A stretch of 12,584 nt of DNA from an uncultured Oscillospiraceae bacterium (GCA_959022875.1 CAUFAM010000011.1:1-12584), one strand, 5' to 3'. Shown: positions 1 through 7,789, counted from the first letter of the stretch. Program-made: numbers and translations. Notes: generated from the sequence alone by a model not told the origin.

Positions 1-1
1 T

Positions 2-301
2 CATTTTGACAAGCTAACCATCGACCTTGATTCCTATGAGCTCATCGTGGACGGAAAGAAGATCGACACACCGCCCAAGGAGCTGGAACTCCTTTACCAC
101 CTGGCCTCCACCCCCAACCGGGTCTATACCCGCAATCAGCTTTTGGACGAGGTGTGGGGCTTTGACTACTTTGGCGACAGCCGCACCGTGGACGTACACA
201 TCAAGCGTCTGCGGGAAAAACTGGAAAATGTCAGCGACCAGTGGCGGCTGAAAACCGTCTGGGGCGTGGGCTACAAGTTTGAGGTGGGCCCCGCCTCCTG
301 A
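2..301 (+). CDS. OmpR/PhoB-family response regulator, C-terminal DNA-binding domain (5' truncated)
   Basis: The frame is open from the window edge (begins HFDKLTIDLDSYEL) and stops at TGA 299-301, so only about the last 99 residues are present. They form a complete winged-helix effector domain. The pattern PPKELELLYHLA, then TRNQLLDEVWG, then RTVDVHIKRLREKLE, ending in TVWGVGYKF, is the hallmark of OmpR/PhoB regulators. The RTVDVHIKRLR stretch is the recognition helix and the GYKF hairpin is the wing. The receiver domain with its phospho-accepting Asp must lie upstream. The kinase gene begins 40 nt downstream, so this is the cognate regulator of that kinase. An ATG/GTG-like start inside the fragment (GTG 47) is not the real start. 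Its targets cannot be read from the window, although the following htrA-like gene is an obvious candidate. Confidence 0.93.
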   Translation, partial: HFDKLTIDLDSYELIVDGKKIDTPPKELELLYHLASTPNRVYTRNQLLDEVWGFDYFGDSRTVDVHIKRLREKLENVSDQWRLKTVWGVGYKFEVGPAS

Positions 302-341
302 TTTGCTGCAAAAAAATACTTTGTTAAGGAGGTGAGGCATC

Positions 342-1778
342 TTGCGCTCTCTCTATAAGCGTCAGCTGACCATGATGGTAGGCATTATGATTTTGTCCTT
401 TACCCTCCTGTCCGCCGCCTTTATGCTGCTGTCCTACCGGTACCTGATTTCCGAAAAGCGGGACTCCATGGAGCGCAACGCCGGGTATATCGCCGGCTTC
501 ACCGCCCTGTACTACCAGGAATACCGGGACATTCAGGATGAGCTTTACAGCAACTACGTGGCCAACATCGCCCTGATTTCCGATTCCTTCGTCATTGTGG
601 CCGGGCCGGACGGCGAGATTCTCTATGCCACCGACGGCTCCAAGATCTACGACTACAAAAATGCCGTCCTTCCCTCTTCTGTCACCAACCAGGTGCTGCG
701 CCACGGCAATTACGCAGGCCTTACCAATCTGGAGGGCATCTACCCCGAGCGGCGCTACACCGCCGGGCTGCCCATTACCGTCACGGTGCTGGGGCAGAGC
801 GTCAACCAGGGGCTGGTTCTGGTCTCTGCCGACGCCTCCAACCTCTCCCAGATGTGGTCGGCCACCGCCACCATCTTCTTCTTTTCCGCCGTGGTGGTTC
901 TGCTCATTTCCGTGGTAGCCAGCACCATCACCTCCGCCCACCAGGCAAGGCCGCTGAATGAAATGGCGGAGGCCGCGCGGAAATTCGGCCAGGGGGAGTT
1001 TGACGTCCGGGTCACCAGCTACGAGGGGCGCTGCGATGAGATCAGCACCCTGGCGGAGGCCTTCAACGCCATGGCAAACTCCCTGGAAAAGGTGGAAACC
1101 CAGCGTGCGGAATTTATCGCCAACATCTCCCACGAGCTGAAGACTCCCATGACCACCATTGCCGGCTTTGCAGAAGGAATTCTGGACGGCACCATCCCCC
1201 CCGAGCGGGAAAAGGAGTCCCTTCAGATCGTGGTGTCCGAGACCCGCCGCCTCTCCCGTCTGGTACGGCGGATGCTGGATCTGTCCCGGCTCAACGCCCT
1301 GGCGGAGAACTCCATCACCGCCCAGGAGACCTTTGATCTCACCGAGACCATGTCTCAGGTACTCATCAGCCTGGAGAGCAAAATCACCGGCCGGAACCTG
1401 GACGTGGACGTACAGATGCCTCAGGAGAAGCTGATGGTATGGGGCGATCCCGACTCGGTGACCCAGGTGTGCTATAACCTGCTGGACAACGCGGCCAAGT
1501 TTGCCGCCCCCGGCACTACCATCACCGTCCAGATCACCAAAAAGGACGGCAAGGCCGTCACCTGCATCCGAAACCTGGGGGCCACCATTCCCCCTGAGGA
1601 GCTGCCCCTGCTCTTTGACCGGTTCCACAAGGCGGACTACTCCCGCTCCATGGACCGGGAGGGCGTGGGTCTGGGATTGTACATTGTCAAGACCATTTTG
1701 GGCAACCTGAAAGAGACCATTAACGTCACCAGCGAGGACGGGGTGACCCAGTTCACCTTCACCCTGACGCTGGCCTGA
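342..1778 (+). CDS. Membrane sensor histidine kinase (HAMP-HisKA-HATPase_c)
   Basis: 478 residues starting at TTG 342, chosen because a strong AAGGAGGTGA site lies at 326-335, six bases upstream. The domains, in order, are: transmembrane helix about 10-32; extracytoplasmic sensor region about 34-172; second helix about 174-195; a HAMP linker about 196-250; a HisKA dimerisation domain with the H-box NISHELKTPM (phospho-acceptor His264); and a HATPase domain with the N-box YNLLDNAAKFA (Asn379, Asn383), an F-box region LFDRFHKAD, and the G-box GVGLGLYIVK (441-450). All catalytic boxes are intact. It should autophosphorylate and transfer phosphate to the regulator encoded just upstream. The sensor region shows no ligand motif I can name. 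The protease gene follows after 44 nt with no terminator, which suggests an envelope-stress circuit similar in logic to CssRS-HtrA, but this is inference. Confidence 0.95.
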   Translation: MRSLYKRQLTMMVGIMILSFTLLSAAFMLLSYRYLISEKRDSMERNAGYIAGFTALYYQEYRDIQDELYSNYVANIALISDSFVIVAGPDGEILYATDGSKIYDYKNAVLPSSVTNQVLRHGNYAGLTNLEGIYPERRYTAGLPITVTVLGQSVNQGLVLVSADASNLSQMWSATATIFFFSAVVVLLISVVASTITSAHQARPLNEMAEAARKFGQGEFDVRVTSYEGRCDEISTLAEAFNAMANSLEKVETQRAEFIANISHELKTPMTTIAGFAEGILDGTIPPEREKESLQIVVSETRRLSRLVRRMLDLSRLNALAENSITAQETFDLTETMSQVLISLESKITGRNLDVDVQMPQEKLMVWGDPDSVTQVCYNLLDNAAKFAAPGTTITVQITKKDGKAVTCIRNLGATIPPEELPLLFDRFHKADYSRSMDREGVGLGLYIVKTILGNLKETINVTSEDGVTQFTFTLTLA

Positions 1779-1822
1779 GCAACTTCGCAATTTTACGGCC
1801 CTAGGCCGCCGGGAGGGAATCT

Positions 1823-3076
1823 ATGGAGCACAATCAGCAAAACGACCTGTGGCAGGGCGGCCCCTGGGAGCAGCCCTCCCCCGTTTTTACTCCCCCGCCG
1901 CCGGTGGAGATTCCCCGCCCGTCCCCCCGCTCCCAGCGCCCGGTGCTGCGCACCAGGCGGCGGCGCAGGCGCTGGCCATGGCTGTTGGCCTTTGGTATCC
2001 TGGTGCTGTCCCTGTGCGCTGTGACCTTGGTTCTGGACCGGTATATTTCTCCCTCCTGGCTGTTTTCCTCCCAGCCCTTCTCCGAGGAACCCCATCAGCG
2101 GGAGGAGGCCCAGACCAGCAACCAGGCCCCTGACATCCCTCAGGCCGAGACAGGCACCGGCTTTACCCTCACGCTGTATGAGAGCCACGGGGAGGCCCTG
2201 AGCCTCTCTGAGGTTCACACCAAGGCCATCGCCTCCCTGGTGTCCATCGAGGCCTACTCCGACATTTACTTCAGCTCGGGTAGCGGGGTCATCCTCTCCT
2301 CGGACGGCTACATTGTGACCAACGCCCATGTGGTGGCCGGTGCCAACGATGTGCGCGTCCAGCTCAACGATAACCGCGTGTTTCCTGCCAGTCTGGTGGG
2401 CTTCAGCGCCCAGGAGGATCTGGCCGTTCTGAAAATTGATGCGGAAAATCTGCCCGCCGCGGAGTTTGGCAACTCCAACGACTTGGTATGTGGGGAAGCG
2501 GTGTCCGCTCTGGGTGACTCTCTGGGCTACCGGGGCACCTTTACCGACGGCATTATCTCCGCCCTGGACCGGGAGATGACCATGGAGGACGGTACCACCA
2601 TGGTGCTCATTCAGACCAGCGCCGCCATCAACTTCGGCAATTCCGGCGGCCCCCTGCTCAACCAATACGGCCAGGTGGTGGGCATCAACACCATCAAGAT
2701 CATTGCCGACGACGGCTCAGCGGAGTCCCTGGGCTTTGCCATCCCCTCCACCCGGGTCAAATATGTGGCCGACCACCTGATTGCCGGGGAGGAGATCCGC
2801 AATGCCGCCTTTGGCTTTACGGTCTCCATTGTCCAGCTCCCCGAGGGCGGACTGGAACTTCTGGATGTGGATCCGGTGAGCGATGCCTACGCCCAGGGCC
2901 TGCGCCCGGAGGACATCCTCACCGCCGCCAACGGCACGCTTATCTCCAGCATTCAGGACCTGGTGCGGCTCAAGCAGACCCTGGGACCGGGGGATGTGGT
3001 GGAACTGACCTATTTCCGGGACGGCGTCTCCTATACCATTTCGGTAGAGCTGATGGACGCGGAACTCTTTTCCTGA
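1823..3076 (+). CDS. htrA: HtrA/DegP-like membrane-anchored serine protease with PDZ domain
   Basis: 417 residues from ATG 1823, with GGGAGGG at 1812-1818 as the ribosome site. The N-terminus is a cytoplasmic tail rich in Pro and Gln, then a run of six arginines (45-50) and one transmembrane helix (about 51-71). This orients the protease outside the membrane as in Gram-positive HtrA proteins. A low-complexity linker (about 78-115) leads to a trypsin-like domain. The catalytic triad is visible: His169 in TNAHVVAG, Asp199 in EDLAVLKID, and Ser274 in the GNSGGP loop (272-277). A single C-terminal PDZ domain covers about 325-412 (VDPVSDAYAQGLRPEDILTA). The expected role is degradation or chaperoning of misfolded secreted and membrane proteins. 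The length is close to other Gram-positive HtrAs (about 400-450). It follows the histidine kinase in the same direction and ends just before a strong terminator, so it is probably the last gene of the regulator-kinase-protease operon. Confidence 0.95.
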   Translation: MEHNQQNDLWQGGPWEQPSPVFTPPPPVEIPRPSPRSQRPVLRTRRRRRRWPWLLAFGILVLSLCAVTLVLDRYISPSWLFSSQPFSEEPHQREEAQTSNQAPDIPQAETGTGFTLTLYESHGEALSLSEVHTKAIASLVSIEAYSDIYFSSGSGVILSSDGYIVTNAHVVAGANDVRVQLNDNRVFPASLVGFSAQEDLAVLKIDAENLPAAEFGNSNDLVCGEAVSALGDSLGYRGTFTDGIISALDREMTMEDGTTMVLIQTSAAINFGNSGGPLLNQYGQVVGINTIKIIADDGSAESLGFAIPSTRVKYVADHLIAGEEIRNAAFGFTVSIVQLPEGGLELLDVDPVSDAYAQGLRPEDILTAANGTLISSIQDLVRLKQTLGPGDVVELTYFRDGVSYTISVELMDAELFS

Positions 3077-3081
3077 CACCT

Positions 3082-3118
3082 GCGGCGCGGGGGAAACCCC
3101 GCGCCGCTTTGATTTTCT
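3082..3118 (+). terminator. Rho-independent terminator after the htrA-like gene
   Basis: A perfect 11-bp GC-only stem pairs GCGGCGCGGGG (3082-3092) with CCCCGCGCCGC (3097-3107) across a GAAA tetraloop. It is followed on the plus strand by TTTGATTTTCT. It lies five bases past the htrA-like stop codon and just before the next promoter, so it separates the two operons. Confidence 0.9.
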
Positions 3119-3120
3119 CA

Positions 3121-3149
3121 TTGCCCCGGGGCCCGGGGCGTGCTATACT
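3121..3149 (+). promoter_or_regulatory. Likely sigma-A promoter of the Nudix-epimerase operon
   Basis: A TTGCCC -35 candidate (3121-3126) is separated by exactly 17 bases from a TATACT -10 (3144-3149). The -10 is preceded by TGC, which fits an extended -10. The -10 matches consensus at five of six bases and the -35 at four of six. It sits directly after a terminator and about 22 bases before the GTG start of the Nudix gene, so the position is right. The GC-rich spacer overlaps the base of the terminator region. Confidence 0.6.
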
Positions 3150-3170
3150 GCCACTAAAGGGGGAATTCCC

Positions 3171-3653
3171 GTGATCAACACCACACTTTGCTACATCCGC
3201 CGGGGCGAGGACTATCTGATGCTCCACCGGGTAAAGAAGAAAAACGACCTTAACCAGGACAAATGGATTGGCATCGGCGGGAAGTTCGAGGACAAGGAGA
3301 GCCCCGAGGACTGCCTGCTCCGGGAAGTGGAGGAGGAGACGGGCCTTACCCTCACCCGCTACCGCTACCGGGGTATTGTCACCTTTGTCTCCGACCGGTG
3401 GCCCACCGAGTACATGCATCTCTTTACCGCCGATGCGTTTACCGGCACCCTGAAGGAGTGCGACGAGGGGGAGCTGGAGTGGCTGCCCTATGACCGGCTG
3501 CTCACCATTCCCCACTGGGAGGGGGACGCCATCTTTCTGGATCTCATCCACCGGGACACGCCGTTCTTCTCTTTGAAGCTGTGCTATGAGGGGGAAACGC
3601 TGGTGGAGGCGGTTCTGGACGGAACCCATCTGAAGGGAGGCGCTCAGAAGTGA
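3171..3653 (+). CDS. Nudix hydrolase, 8-oxo-dGTP diphosphatase-like
   Basis: 160 residues from GTG 3171, with AAAGGGGGA (3157-3165) as the ribosome site. The complete Nudix box GX5EX7REUXEEXGU is at residues 37-59, including REVEEETGL, which supplies the metal-binding glutamates. The preceding KKKNDLNQDKWIGIGGK resembles the MutT/NUDT1 type, which hydrolyses oxidised purine dNTPs (8-oxo-dGTP to 8-oxo-dGMP plus pyrophosphate) to prevent mutagenesis. The exact substrate cannot be assigned from sequence alone, and other small-nucleotide pyrophosphatase activities are possible. The stop overlaps the start of the next gene by four bases (GTGA), so the two are translationally coupled. It is the first gene after a terminator and promoter. 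Confidence 0.92.
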   Translation: MINTTLCYIRRGEDYLMLHRVKKKNDLNQDKWIGIGGKFEDKESPEDCLLREVEEETGLTLTRYRYRGIVTFVSDRWPTEYMHLFTADAFTGTLKECDEGELEWLPYDRLLTIPHWEGDAIFLDLIHRDTPFFSLKLCYEGETLVEAVLDGTHLKGGAQK

Positions 3654-4528
3654 AAGTCACCATTCAATCGGATCTTCTCACCGTGGACATTGATTCCCTG
3701 GGGGCACAGCTGGCCTCCATCCGCACCCGAGACGGGGAGGAGTACCTGTGGCAGGGCGACCCGGACATCTGGGCCCGCCGGGCCCCCATTCTGTTCCCCT
3801 TTATCGGGCGGCTGAAGGACAGCACCTACCTGCTCCAGGGTACGCCCTACACCATCTCCACCCACGGCTTTGCCCGGGACATGGAGTTTGAGGTGGCGGA
3901 GCAGGCACAAGATGCCGTCTCCTTCCAGCTCACCCACACCCCTCAGACTCTGGCAGTCTACCCCTTCGCCTTTACCCTGACGGTGACCTACGCCTTGAAG
4001 GGCAATGAGCTCACCAAGACCCACCGGATGTTCAATGCCTCCCAGGAGGAGATGCTCTATGAGCTGGGGGCCCACGACGGGTTCCGGGTCCCGGTGGGGG
4101 ATGGGATTACCATGGCCGACTACACCATCCGCCTGCCCGGCGTGGACAGCGTCCGCTTCTACGGCATGGATGAGAACCTGATGCTTACCCCCAAGGGGGA
4201 GGAGATTCCCCTCACCGGTTCCGCTCTTCCTCTTACTCCTGCCACCTTTAACCTTGACACCATGATTCTGGACACCCCGCCCCAGGCCCAGGCCCTCCTG
4301 TGCGACAAGCAGGGCAATCCCAGGGTAGGCCTCACCTTCCCTGACTTCCCCTACCTGGGGCTGTGGACCCAGGCAAAGCCCTTTGACACGGGATACGTGT
4401 GCATCGAGCCCTGGTCCACCCTCCCTGACGGCACCTTTATGGGCCGGGAGCTGGGGGACAAGACAGGCATCCGCCGCCTGGCTCCGGGCCAGGAGGAAAC
4501 CCTCCGCTACACCACCACCATCTATTGA
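3650..4528 (+). CDS. Aldose 1-epimerase family protein, LacX type
   Basis: 292 residues from GTG 3650, with AAGGGAGG at 3633-3640. The fold is the galactose-mutarotase beta-sandwich. Recognisable signatures are the segment RAPILFPFIGRLKD (44-57), the HGFAR motif with His72, GAHDGF with His142, and CIEPW with Glu253. The two histidines and the glutamate correspond in position to the catalytic acid/base residues of mutarotases. The segment order matches the LacX branch rather than classic GalM. The family interconverts the anomers of aldose sugars, but the LacX branch is poorly characterised and the substrate is unknown. It overlaps the Nudix gene by four bases, and the next small gene starts 17 bases after its stop. 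No sugar catabolic genes lie nearby, so pathway context is missing. Confidence 0.9.
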   Translation: MKVTIQSDLLTVDIDSLGAQLASIRTRDGEEYLWQGDPDIWARRAPILFPFIGRLKDSTYLLQGTPYTISTHGFARDMEFEVAEQAQDAVSFQLTHTPQTLAVYPFAFTLTVTYALKGNELTKTHRMFNASQEEMLYELGAHDGFRVPVGDGITMADYTIRLPGVDSVRFYGMDENLMLTPKGEEIPLTGSALPLTPATFNLDTMILDTPPQAQALLCDKQGNPRVGLTFPDFPYLGLWTQAKPFDTGYVCIEPWSTLPDGTFMGRELGDKTGIRRLAPGQEETLRYTTTIY

Positions 4529-4545
4529 AAAAGGAGTTTATCAAC

Positions 4546-4785
4546 ATGAAGCCTGAGTACGCCAATTCCTTCGCCATCCGCAAGGTCTCCGACAAGGACG
4601 GAGAGGTTCTGGAGGTCACCCTGGACATCGCCTATAAGTACATGGAAAACGCCATGACCGTCACCCCCAAGGGCATGGAGACCGTCTCCACCCCCGCCGC
4701 CGATCCCGTAGCCTCCATTGTCATGAACCGGCAGAGCGCCATCTCCCTGCGCAACCTGCTCATCCAGACCCTGGGCGTGGAATAA
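4546..4785 (+). CDS. Uncharacterised 79-residue protein
   Basis: ATG 4546 is chosen because AAGGAG lies at 4531-4536, nine bases upstream. An in-frame TTG at 4525 overlaps the previous stop and has no site. The product begins MKPEYANSFAIRKVSD and is acidic and soluble, with no transmembrane segment, signal peptide or cysteine. The central part (DGEVLEVTLDIAYKYMENAM) looks like alternating strand and helix, and the C-terminus (SAISLRNLLIQTLGVE) is probably a helix. I do not recognise the family. It is the third gene of the Nudix-epimerase operon and is followed directly by a terminator. The strong ribosome site and the GC-biased third codon positions typical of its neighbours support a real gene. 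Confidence 0.85.
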   Translation: MKPEYANSFAIRKVSDKDGEVLEVTLDIAYKYMENAMTVTPKGMETVSTPAADPVASIVMNRQSAISLRNLLIQTLGVE

Positions 4786-4821
4786 ATGTTCCACACGGCT
4801 GGGCCTTTTTGTGGAAAAAAT

Positions 4822-4850
4822 ATCCCCCGCAGCCAAAGGCTGCGGGGGAT
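4822..4850. terminator. Bidirectional terminator between convergent genes
   Basis: A 13-bp stem, with its core CCCCCGCAGCC (4824-4834) and GGCTGCGGGGG (4838-4848) closed by an AAA loop and extended by two A-T pairs. On the plus strand it is followed by ATTCTTCTTT. On the minus strand it is followed by ATTTTTTCC. It therefore serves both the 79-residue gene (plus) and the LCP gene (minus), whose stop codon is seven bases away. Confidence 0.9.
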
Positions 4851-4856
4851 TCTTCT

Positions 4857-6056
4857 TTAGGGATGGTAGCTGTCTGCCCGGGCCAGATTCATATCTTCCC
4901 GCGTCAGATCCCGGGTATAGGGGTTAATGAGTCGGTTTACCGTATCCAGAGTACTCTGCTCGTCCAGCTCATAGCAGTATTTGTAGCCGTTATACAGGCC
5001 AAATCCGTTTCCTTCCAGGGAAGACGTCTCAACACCTGTGGACACGTCCAGATCCACCGCTTTCTGAGCGAAAAAGAGCATGTTGTTCAGGGTCAGATCG
5101 GTCTCCACATACTGGTTGAAAATTTCCACAAACCCGTTGATTTTCGTCAGGCTGTCCCAGGCCAGCACCTTCTTGGCCAGATTCACCAGAATCTGCTGCT
5201 GCATCTCGTTGCGCTGGATGTCCGTATACCACTGATTGGCGTTATAATTGGGGCTGTCACTGTTGTCGTGGCGGTACCGGGCCACCTCCATGGCACCCTG
5301 TCCGTCCAGGTGGTGGGTGCCCTTGGTGTAGTGGATGTGCAGGTTTTGAACGGGGTCGTCATAGTTCATGTCCAGGGGGATGTTCACATCCACGCCCTCC
5401 AGGTAGTCCACCAGGGCAATAAAGCCGTTGATGTCCACCTTCACATATCCATCAATGACAATGCCGAACATGTCGGACACATCCTCAATCCGCTGCTCCA
5501 GCCCTCCCGGACCATAGACCAGATGGGGATTCCCGCTCTCCCGGGCCACCAGAGTGTCCCGGGGGACGGACACCACGCCCACCTTCTGCTCCACGGTGTC
5601 ATAGCTGAGCACCATCATGGTGTCGGTACGGAAGCCCTCCACATCGGTGGCCGCCAGGAAGATGTTATAGACGCCCTCCCTGCGCTCCAGCACGTTGGGG
5701 TCTGTCTGGCTGGTGTCCCCGCTGGTATCGCCCACCACCGCAGTGTTGTTGTCCGGGGTATTGTTCACCGGTGCCTTCTGCTCCGGGGCCTTGCTCATCA
5801 GCTGAAGGCCGATGTAGGCCGCCACAATGAGTGCGGACACCACCACCAGGGCCTTATAAAAGCCAAGGCCGATGGACGCCGCCCGGGACCGCCTGGGTTT
5901 TGCCTTCTGGCGGGTAGGGGCGACACGGGCCGCCTTTTTTCGTCTTCTGGGTGGCTCGTCCCAGCGCTCCTCGTCCCGTCTCTGGGCCGTCTTTGGGCGG
6001 GGAGCCGGCTCCCGCCGCTCCCGGGGTACATTCCAATATTTCTCTTCCAGGGTCAT
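4857..6056 (-). CDS. LCP (LytR-CpsA-Psr) family cell-wall glycopolymer ligase
   Basis: 399 residues from ATG 6056 (minus), with GGGGAGGG immediately upstream (short, about 2-4 base spacing). The open frame extends to a TTG at 6116, but that has no ribosome site and overlaps the likely promoter. The N-terminus is a long basic, Arg/Pro-rich cytoplasmic tail (1-62), followed by one transmembrane helix (about 64-87) and an Asn/Thr/Asp-rich linker. The LCP domain (about 128-295) carries GFRTDTMMVLS (Arg143, Asp145), SVPRDT (Arg166, Asp167), and the closing HLDGQGAMEVARYRHD and DIQRNEMQQQ motifs (Arg260, Arg262, Arg282). In this family the arginines and aspartates bind the pyrophosphate of a polyprenyl-linked glycopolymer and Mg2+. 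Such enzymes transfer teichoic acids or capsular polymers to peptidoglycan outside the membrane. The usual DSR-like motif before the first Arg is replaced by ATDVEGFR. The C-terminal 100 residues are outside the core domain. Confidence 0.93.
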   Translation of the reverse strand: MTLEEKYWNVPRERREPAPRPKTAQRRDEERWDEPPRRRKKAARVAPTRQKAKPRRSRAASIGLGFYKALVVVSALIVAAYIGLQLMSKAPEQKAPVNNTPDNNTAVVGDTSGDTSQTDPNVLERREGVYNIFLAATDVEGFRTDTMMVLSYDTVEQKVGVVSVPRDTLVARESGNPHLVYGPGGLEQRIEDVSDMFGIVIDGYVKVDINGFIALVDYLEGVDVNIPLDMNYDDPVQNLHIHYTKGTHHLDGQGAMEVARYRHDNSDSPNYNANQWYTDIQRNEMQQQILVNLAKKVLAWDSLTKINGFVEIFNQYVETDLTLNNMLFFAQKAVDLDVSTGVETSSLEGNGFGLYNGYKYCYELDEQSTLDTVNRLINPYTRDLTREDMNLARADSYHP

Positions 6057-6087
6057 TCCCTCCCCAATGGTCTGGTCACTCCAGTTT

Positions 6088-6116
6088 AGTATACCGGTTC
6101 TCTCCCCCTTCCACAA
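6088..6116 (-). promoter_or_regulatory. Candidate sigma-A promoter of the LCP gene
   Basis: Reading the minus strand, TTGTGG (6116-6111) is followed after 17 bases by TATACT (6093-6088). The -10 matches at five of six bases and the -35 only at three of six. The predicted start of transcription leaves a short leader before ATG 6056. The upstream sequence (6121-6150) is A/T-rich, unlike the surrounding GC-rich DNA, which fits a promoter region. Confidence 0.45.
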
Positions 6117-6226
6117 GGGGAGGCATTTTATTTTTACAAAAATTTAAGAATTATGTCGCCCTCATAGTTCTCCTGTAATTGAGATGCACTTCCCCCCAGT
6201 TTGGTGACAAAATCCGCCAAATTTTT

Positions 6227-6253
6227 GCCCGGCCCCCTTTCCGGAGACCGGGC
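6227..6253 (-). terminator. Hairpin after the MATE gene, weak terminator candidate
   Basis: GCCCGG (6253-6248 on the minus strand) pairs with CCGGGC (6232-6227). The inner TCTCC/GGGGG pairing, with two G-U pairs, makes about 11 bp around a GGAAA loop. It lies just past the MATE stop codon. On the minus strand it is followed by AAAAATTT rather than a clean U-tract, so termination efficiency is doubtful and some read-through into the LCP gene is possible. Confidence 0.4.
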
Positions 6254-6262
6254 TGATGTTGT

Positions 6263-7651
6263 TTATACGGGGGCTTTTTCCATTTGGGGCAGTTCCTCGG
6301 CCACCGCCGGATAGAGCCGGCGCAGCCTGGCAATGCAGGCCATACTGGCGGGAATCAGGAACAGGTCCGCACAAATCCAGGCAGCGGGGGAGGCAAAGCA
6401 GGCGGCGGCATAGCCGAAGGCGGGCACCAGGCACAATCCCACCACCGTTCTGGCAAACATTTCCAGCACTCCCGCCAGGATGGCAAAGGTGCTGTACCCC
6501 ATCCCCTGGATGGAGAAGCGGACGATATTCACCAGGGCCAGGGGGAAAAAGAACGCCGTGAGGGTAATGATATACTGGCTGGTCAGCTTTACCAGCAAGG
6601 TCAGCTGTCCCTCGTCGGGGTTGAGGAAGAACATGGCAAACTGGGGCGCAAAGAGCAGCATAGCTGCCAGGGCGATCAAGGAATACCCCAGCCCCAGCAG
6701 GGAACAGGCCCGGATACCCCGGCCCAGCCGGTCCAGCTTACAGGCCCCCACATTCTGCCCGCAGTAGGTGGCCATGGTGGCGCCCATGGCGTCAAAAGGA
6801 CAGGCAAACAGCTGAAAGAGCTTGGCCCCCGCGGCCACCGCCGCCACATAGAGGCTGCCCAGGGTGTTGACGGCAGACTGAAGGACGATGGACCCCACGG
6901 CGGTCACCGAATACTGAAGGCCCATGGGGATGCCCATGGCGCACAGCACCTTGCAGGAGTGGAGGTCCAGCTTCCGCTCCTCCCGGCTCATGCGCAGGAT
7001 GGGGTAGGCCCGGCGCATGTACAGCAGGCAGGCCACCCCGGAAATACCCTGGGACACCACCGTGGCAATGGCCGCACCGGCCACCCCGGCATCAAACCAC
7101 AAAATCAGAGCAAAGTCCAAAAAGATGTTCAGAATGGAAGACAGGGCCAGGAAGTAGACCGGGGTCTTGCTGTCTCCCAGGGAACGGATCACTCCGGCCA
7201 GCAGGTTATAGAGGAAGGTGGCTGGAATGCCCATAAAGATCACAAAGATATAGGCGTTGGCGTTGGCAAAAATGTCAGAGGGGGTACGCATAAGGGTGAG
7301 GATGTCCCGGCACAAAAGGCCCGTGGCCACGGTGAGCACCAGGGCAAAGAGAGCGGAGAGGTAGGCGGCGTTGGCCACATACCGGCGCATTTTGGAGGGC
7401 TCATTGGCCCCCATCCGCTGGGCCACGGGAATGGCAAAGCCATTGCACACCCCCATACAGAAGCCAATGACAAAAAAATTGATGGAACCGGTAGAGCCCA
7501 CGGCGGCCAAGGCTTGCGCCCCCAGCAGCTTGCCCACGATCATGGTATCCACCAGGTTATAAAACTGCTGAAAGAGCATCCCGAACAGCGTGGGCAGGGC
7601 AAAGCCGATAATCAGCCGCATGGGACTGCCCACCGTCAAGTTTTTGGTCAT
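6263..7651 (-). CDS. MATE-family multidrug/Na+ antiporter
   Basis: 462 residues from ATG 7651 (minus), with AAGGAG at 7661-7656. An upstream in-frame start would add 12 residues without a better site. The protein is almost wholly hydrophobic, with about 12 transmembrane helices in two homologous halves of the MatE type. The first half opens with the conserved PTLFGMLFQQFYNLVDTMIVG. The second half starts near MGIPMGLQYSVTAVGSIVLQ. The family exports cationic drugs, dyes or metabolites, driven by Na+ or H+ entry. The substrate cannot be told from sequence. It lies between the ABC transporter unit and the LCP gene on the same strand, with its own promoter-like sequence and a separate upstream terminator, so it is probably a single-gene unit. 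Confidence 0.94.
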   Translation of the reverse strand: MTKNLTVGSPMRLIIGFALPTLFGMLFQQFYNLVDTMIVGKLLGAQALAAVGSTGSINFFVIGFCMGVCNGFAIPVAQRMGANEPSKMRRYVANAAYLSALFALVLTVATGLLCRDILTLMRTPSDIFANANAYIFVIFMGIPATFLYNLLAGVIRSLGDSKTPVYFLALSSILNIFLDFALILWFDAGVAGAAIATVVSQGISGVACLLYMRRAYPILRMSREERKLDLHSCKVLCAMGIPMGLQYSVTAVGSIVLQSAVNTLGSLYVAAVAAGAKLFQLFACPFDAMGATMATYCGQNVGACKLDRLGRGIRACSLLGLGYSLIALAAMLLFAPQFAMFFLNPDEGQLTLLVKLTSQYIITLTAFFFPLALVNIVRFSIQGMGYSTFAILAGVLEMFARTVVGLCLVPAFGYAAACFASPAAWICADLFLIPASMACIARLRRLYPAVAEELPQMEKAPV

Positions 7652-7715
7652 AGCGTCTCCTTCCTGTGCAGGGGCACAGCCCCGCATCCTTCATATCCAA
7701 TCCAATAGCCGTATC

Positions 7716-7744
7716 ATTATAATCATTCCTACTGGGCCTGCATA
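7716..7744 (-). promoter_or_regulatory. Candidate promoter of the MATE gene
   Basis: On the minus strand a perfect TATAAT -10 (7721-7716) lies 65 bases before ATG 7651. A TATGCA element (7744-7739) at 17 bases spacing matches the -35 consensus at only three positions. The surrounding sequence is A/T-rich. The long leader (about 60 nt) contains GGGGCTGTGCCCC, a short hairpin (near 7669-7683) just upstream of the ribosome site. Confidence 0.5.
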
Positions 7745-7789
7745 GAGATTTTTTCCACAAACTTGGGCCTGTTTCCCGGCCATTCTTGC

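Noticed and set aside
324..1790. Long minus-strand frame of 488 codons opposite the histidine kinase
   Set aside because: It is the mirror of a gene with GC-rich third positions. It has no ribosome site and no recognisable domain, while the plus strand encodes a complete kinase with all boxes.
1796..1808. CGGCC-CTA-GGCCG hairpin between kinase and protease genes
   Set aside because: It is a short stem with no following T-tract and lies close to the ribosome site. I do not take it as a terminator, so the operon is considered continuous.
4789..4816. TTCCACA/TGTGGAA inverted repeat after the 79-residue gene
   Set aside because: The seven-bp stem has a 14-base loop and is followed by A rather than T on the plus strand. 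The stronger terminator is adjacent. ATTTTTTCCACAAA also occurs near 7749, but in a different context and probably by chance.
4809..6089. 426-codon plus-strand frame opposite the LCP gene, and similar long shadows at 6284-7708, 7786-8649, 8827-9735 and 11646-12446
   Set aside because: All lie antisense to well-recognised genes, show His/Gln/Gly-rich composition typical of GC-rich antisense frames, and some run through terminators.
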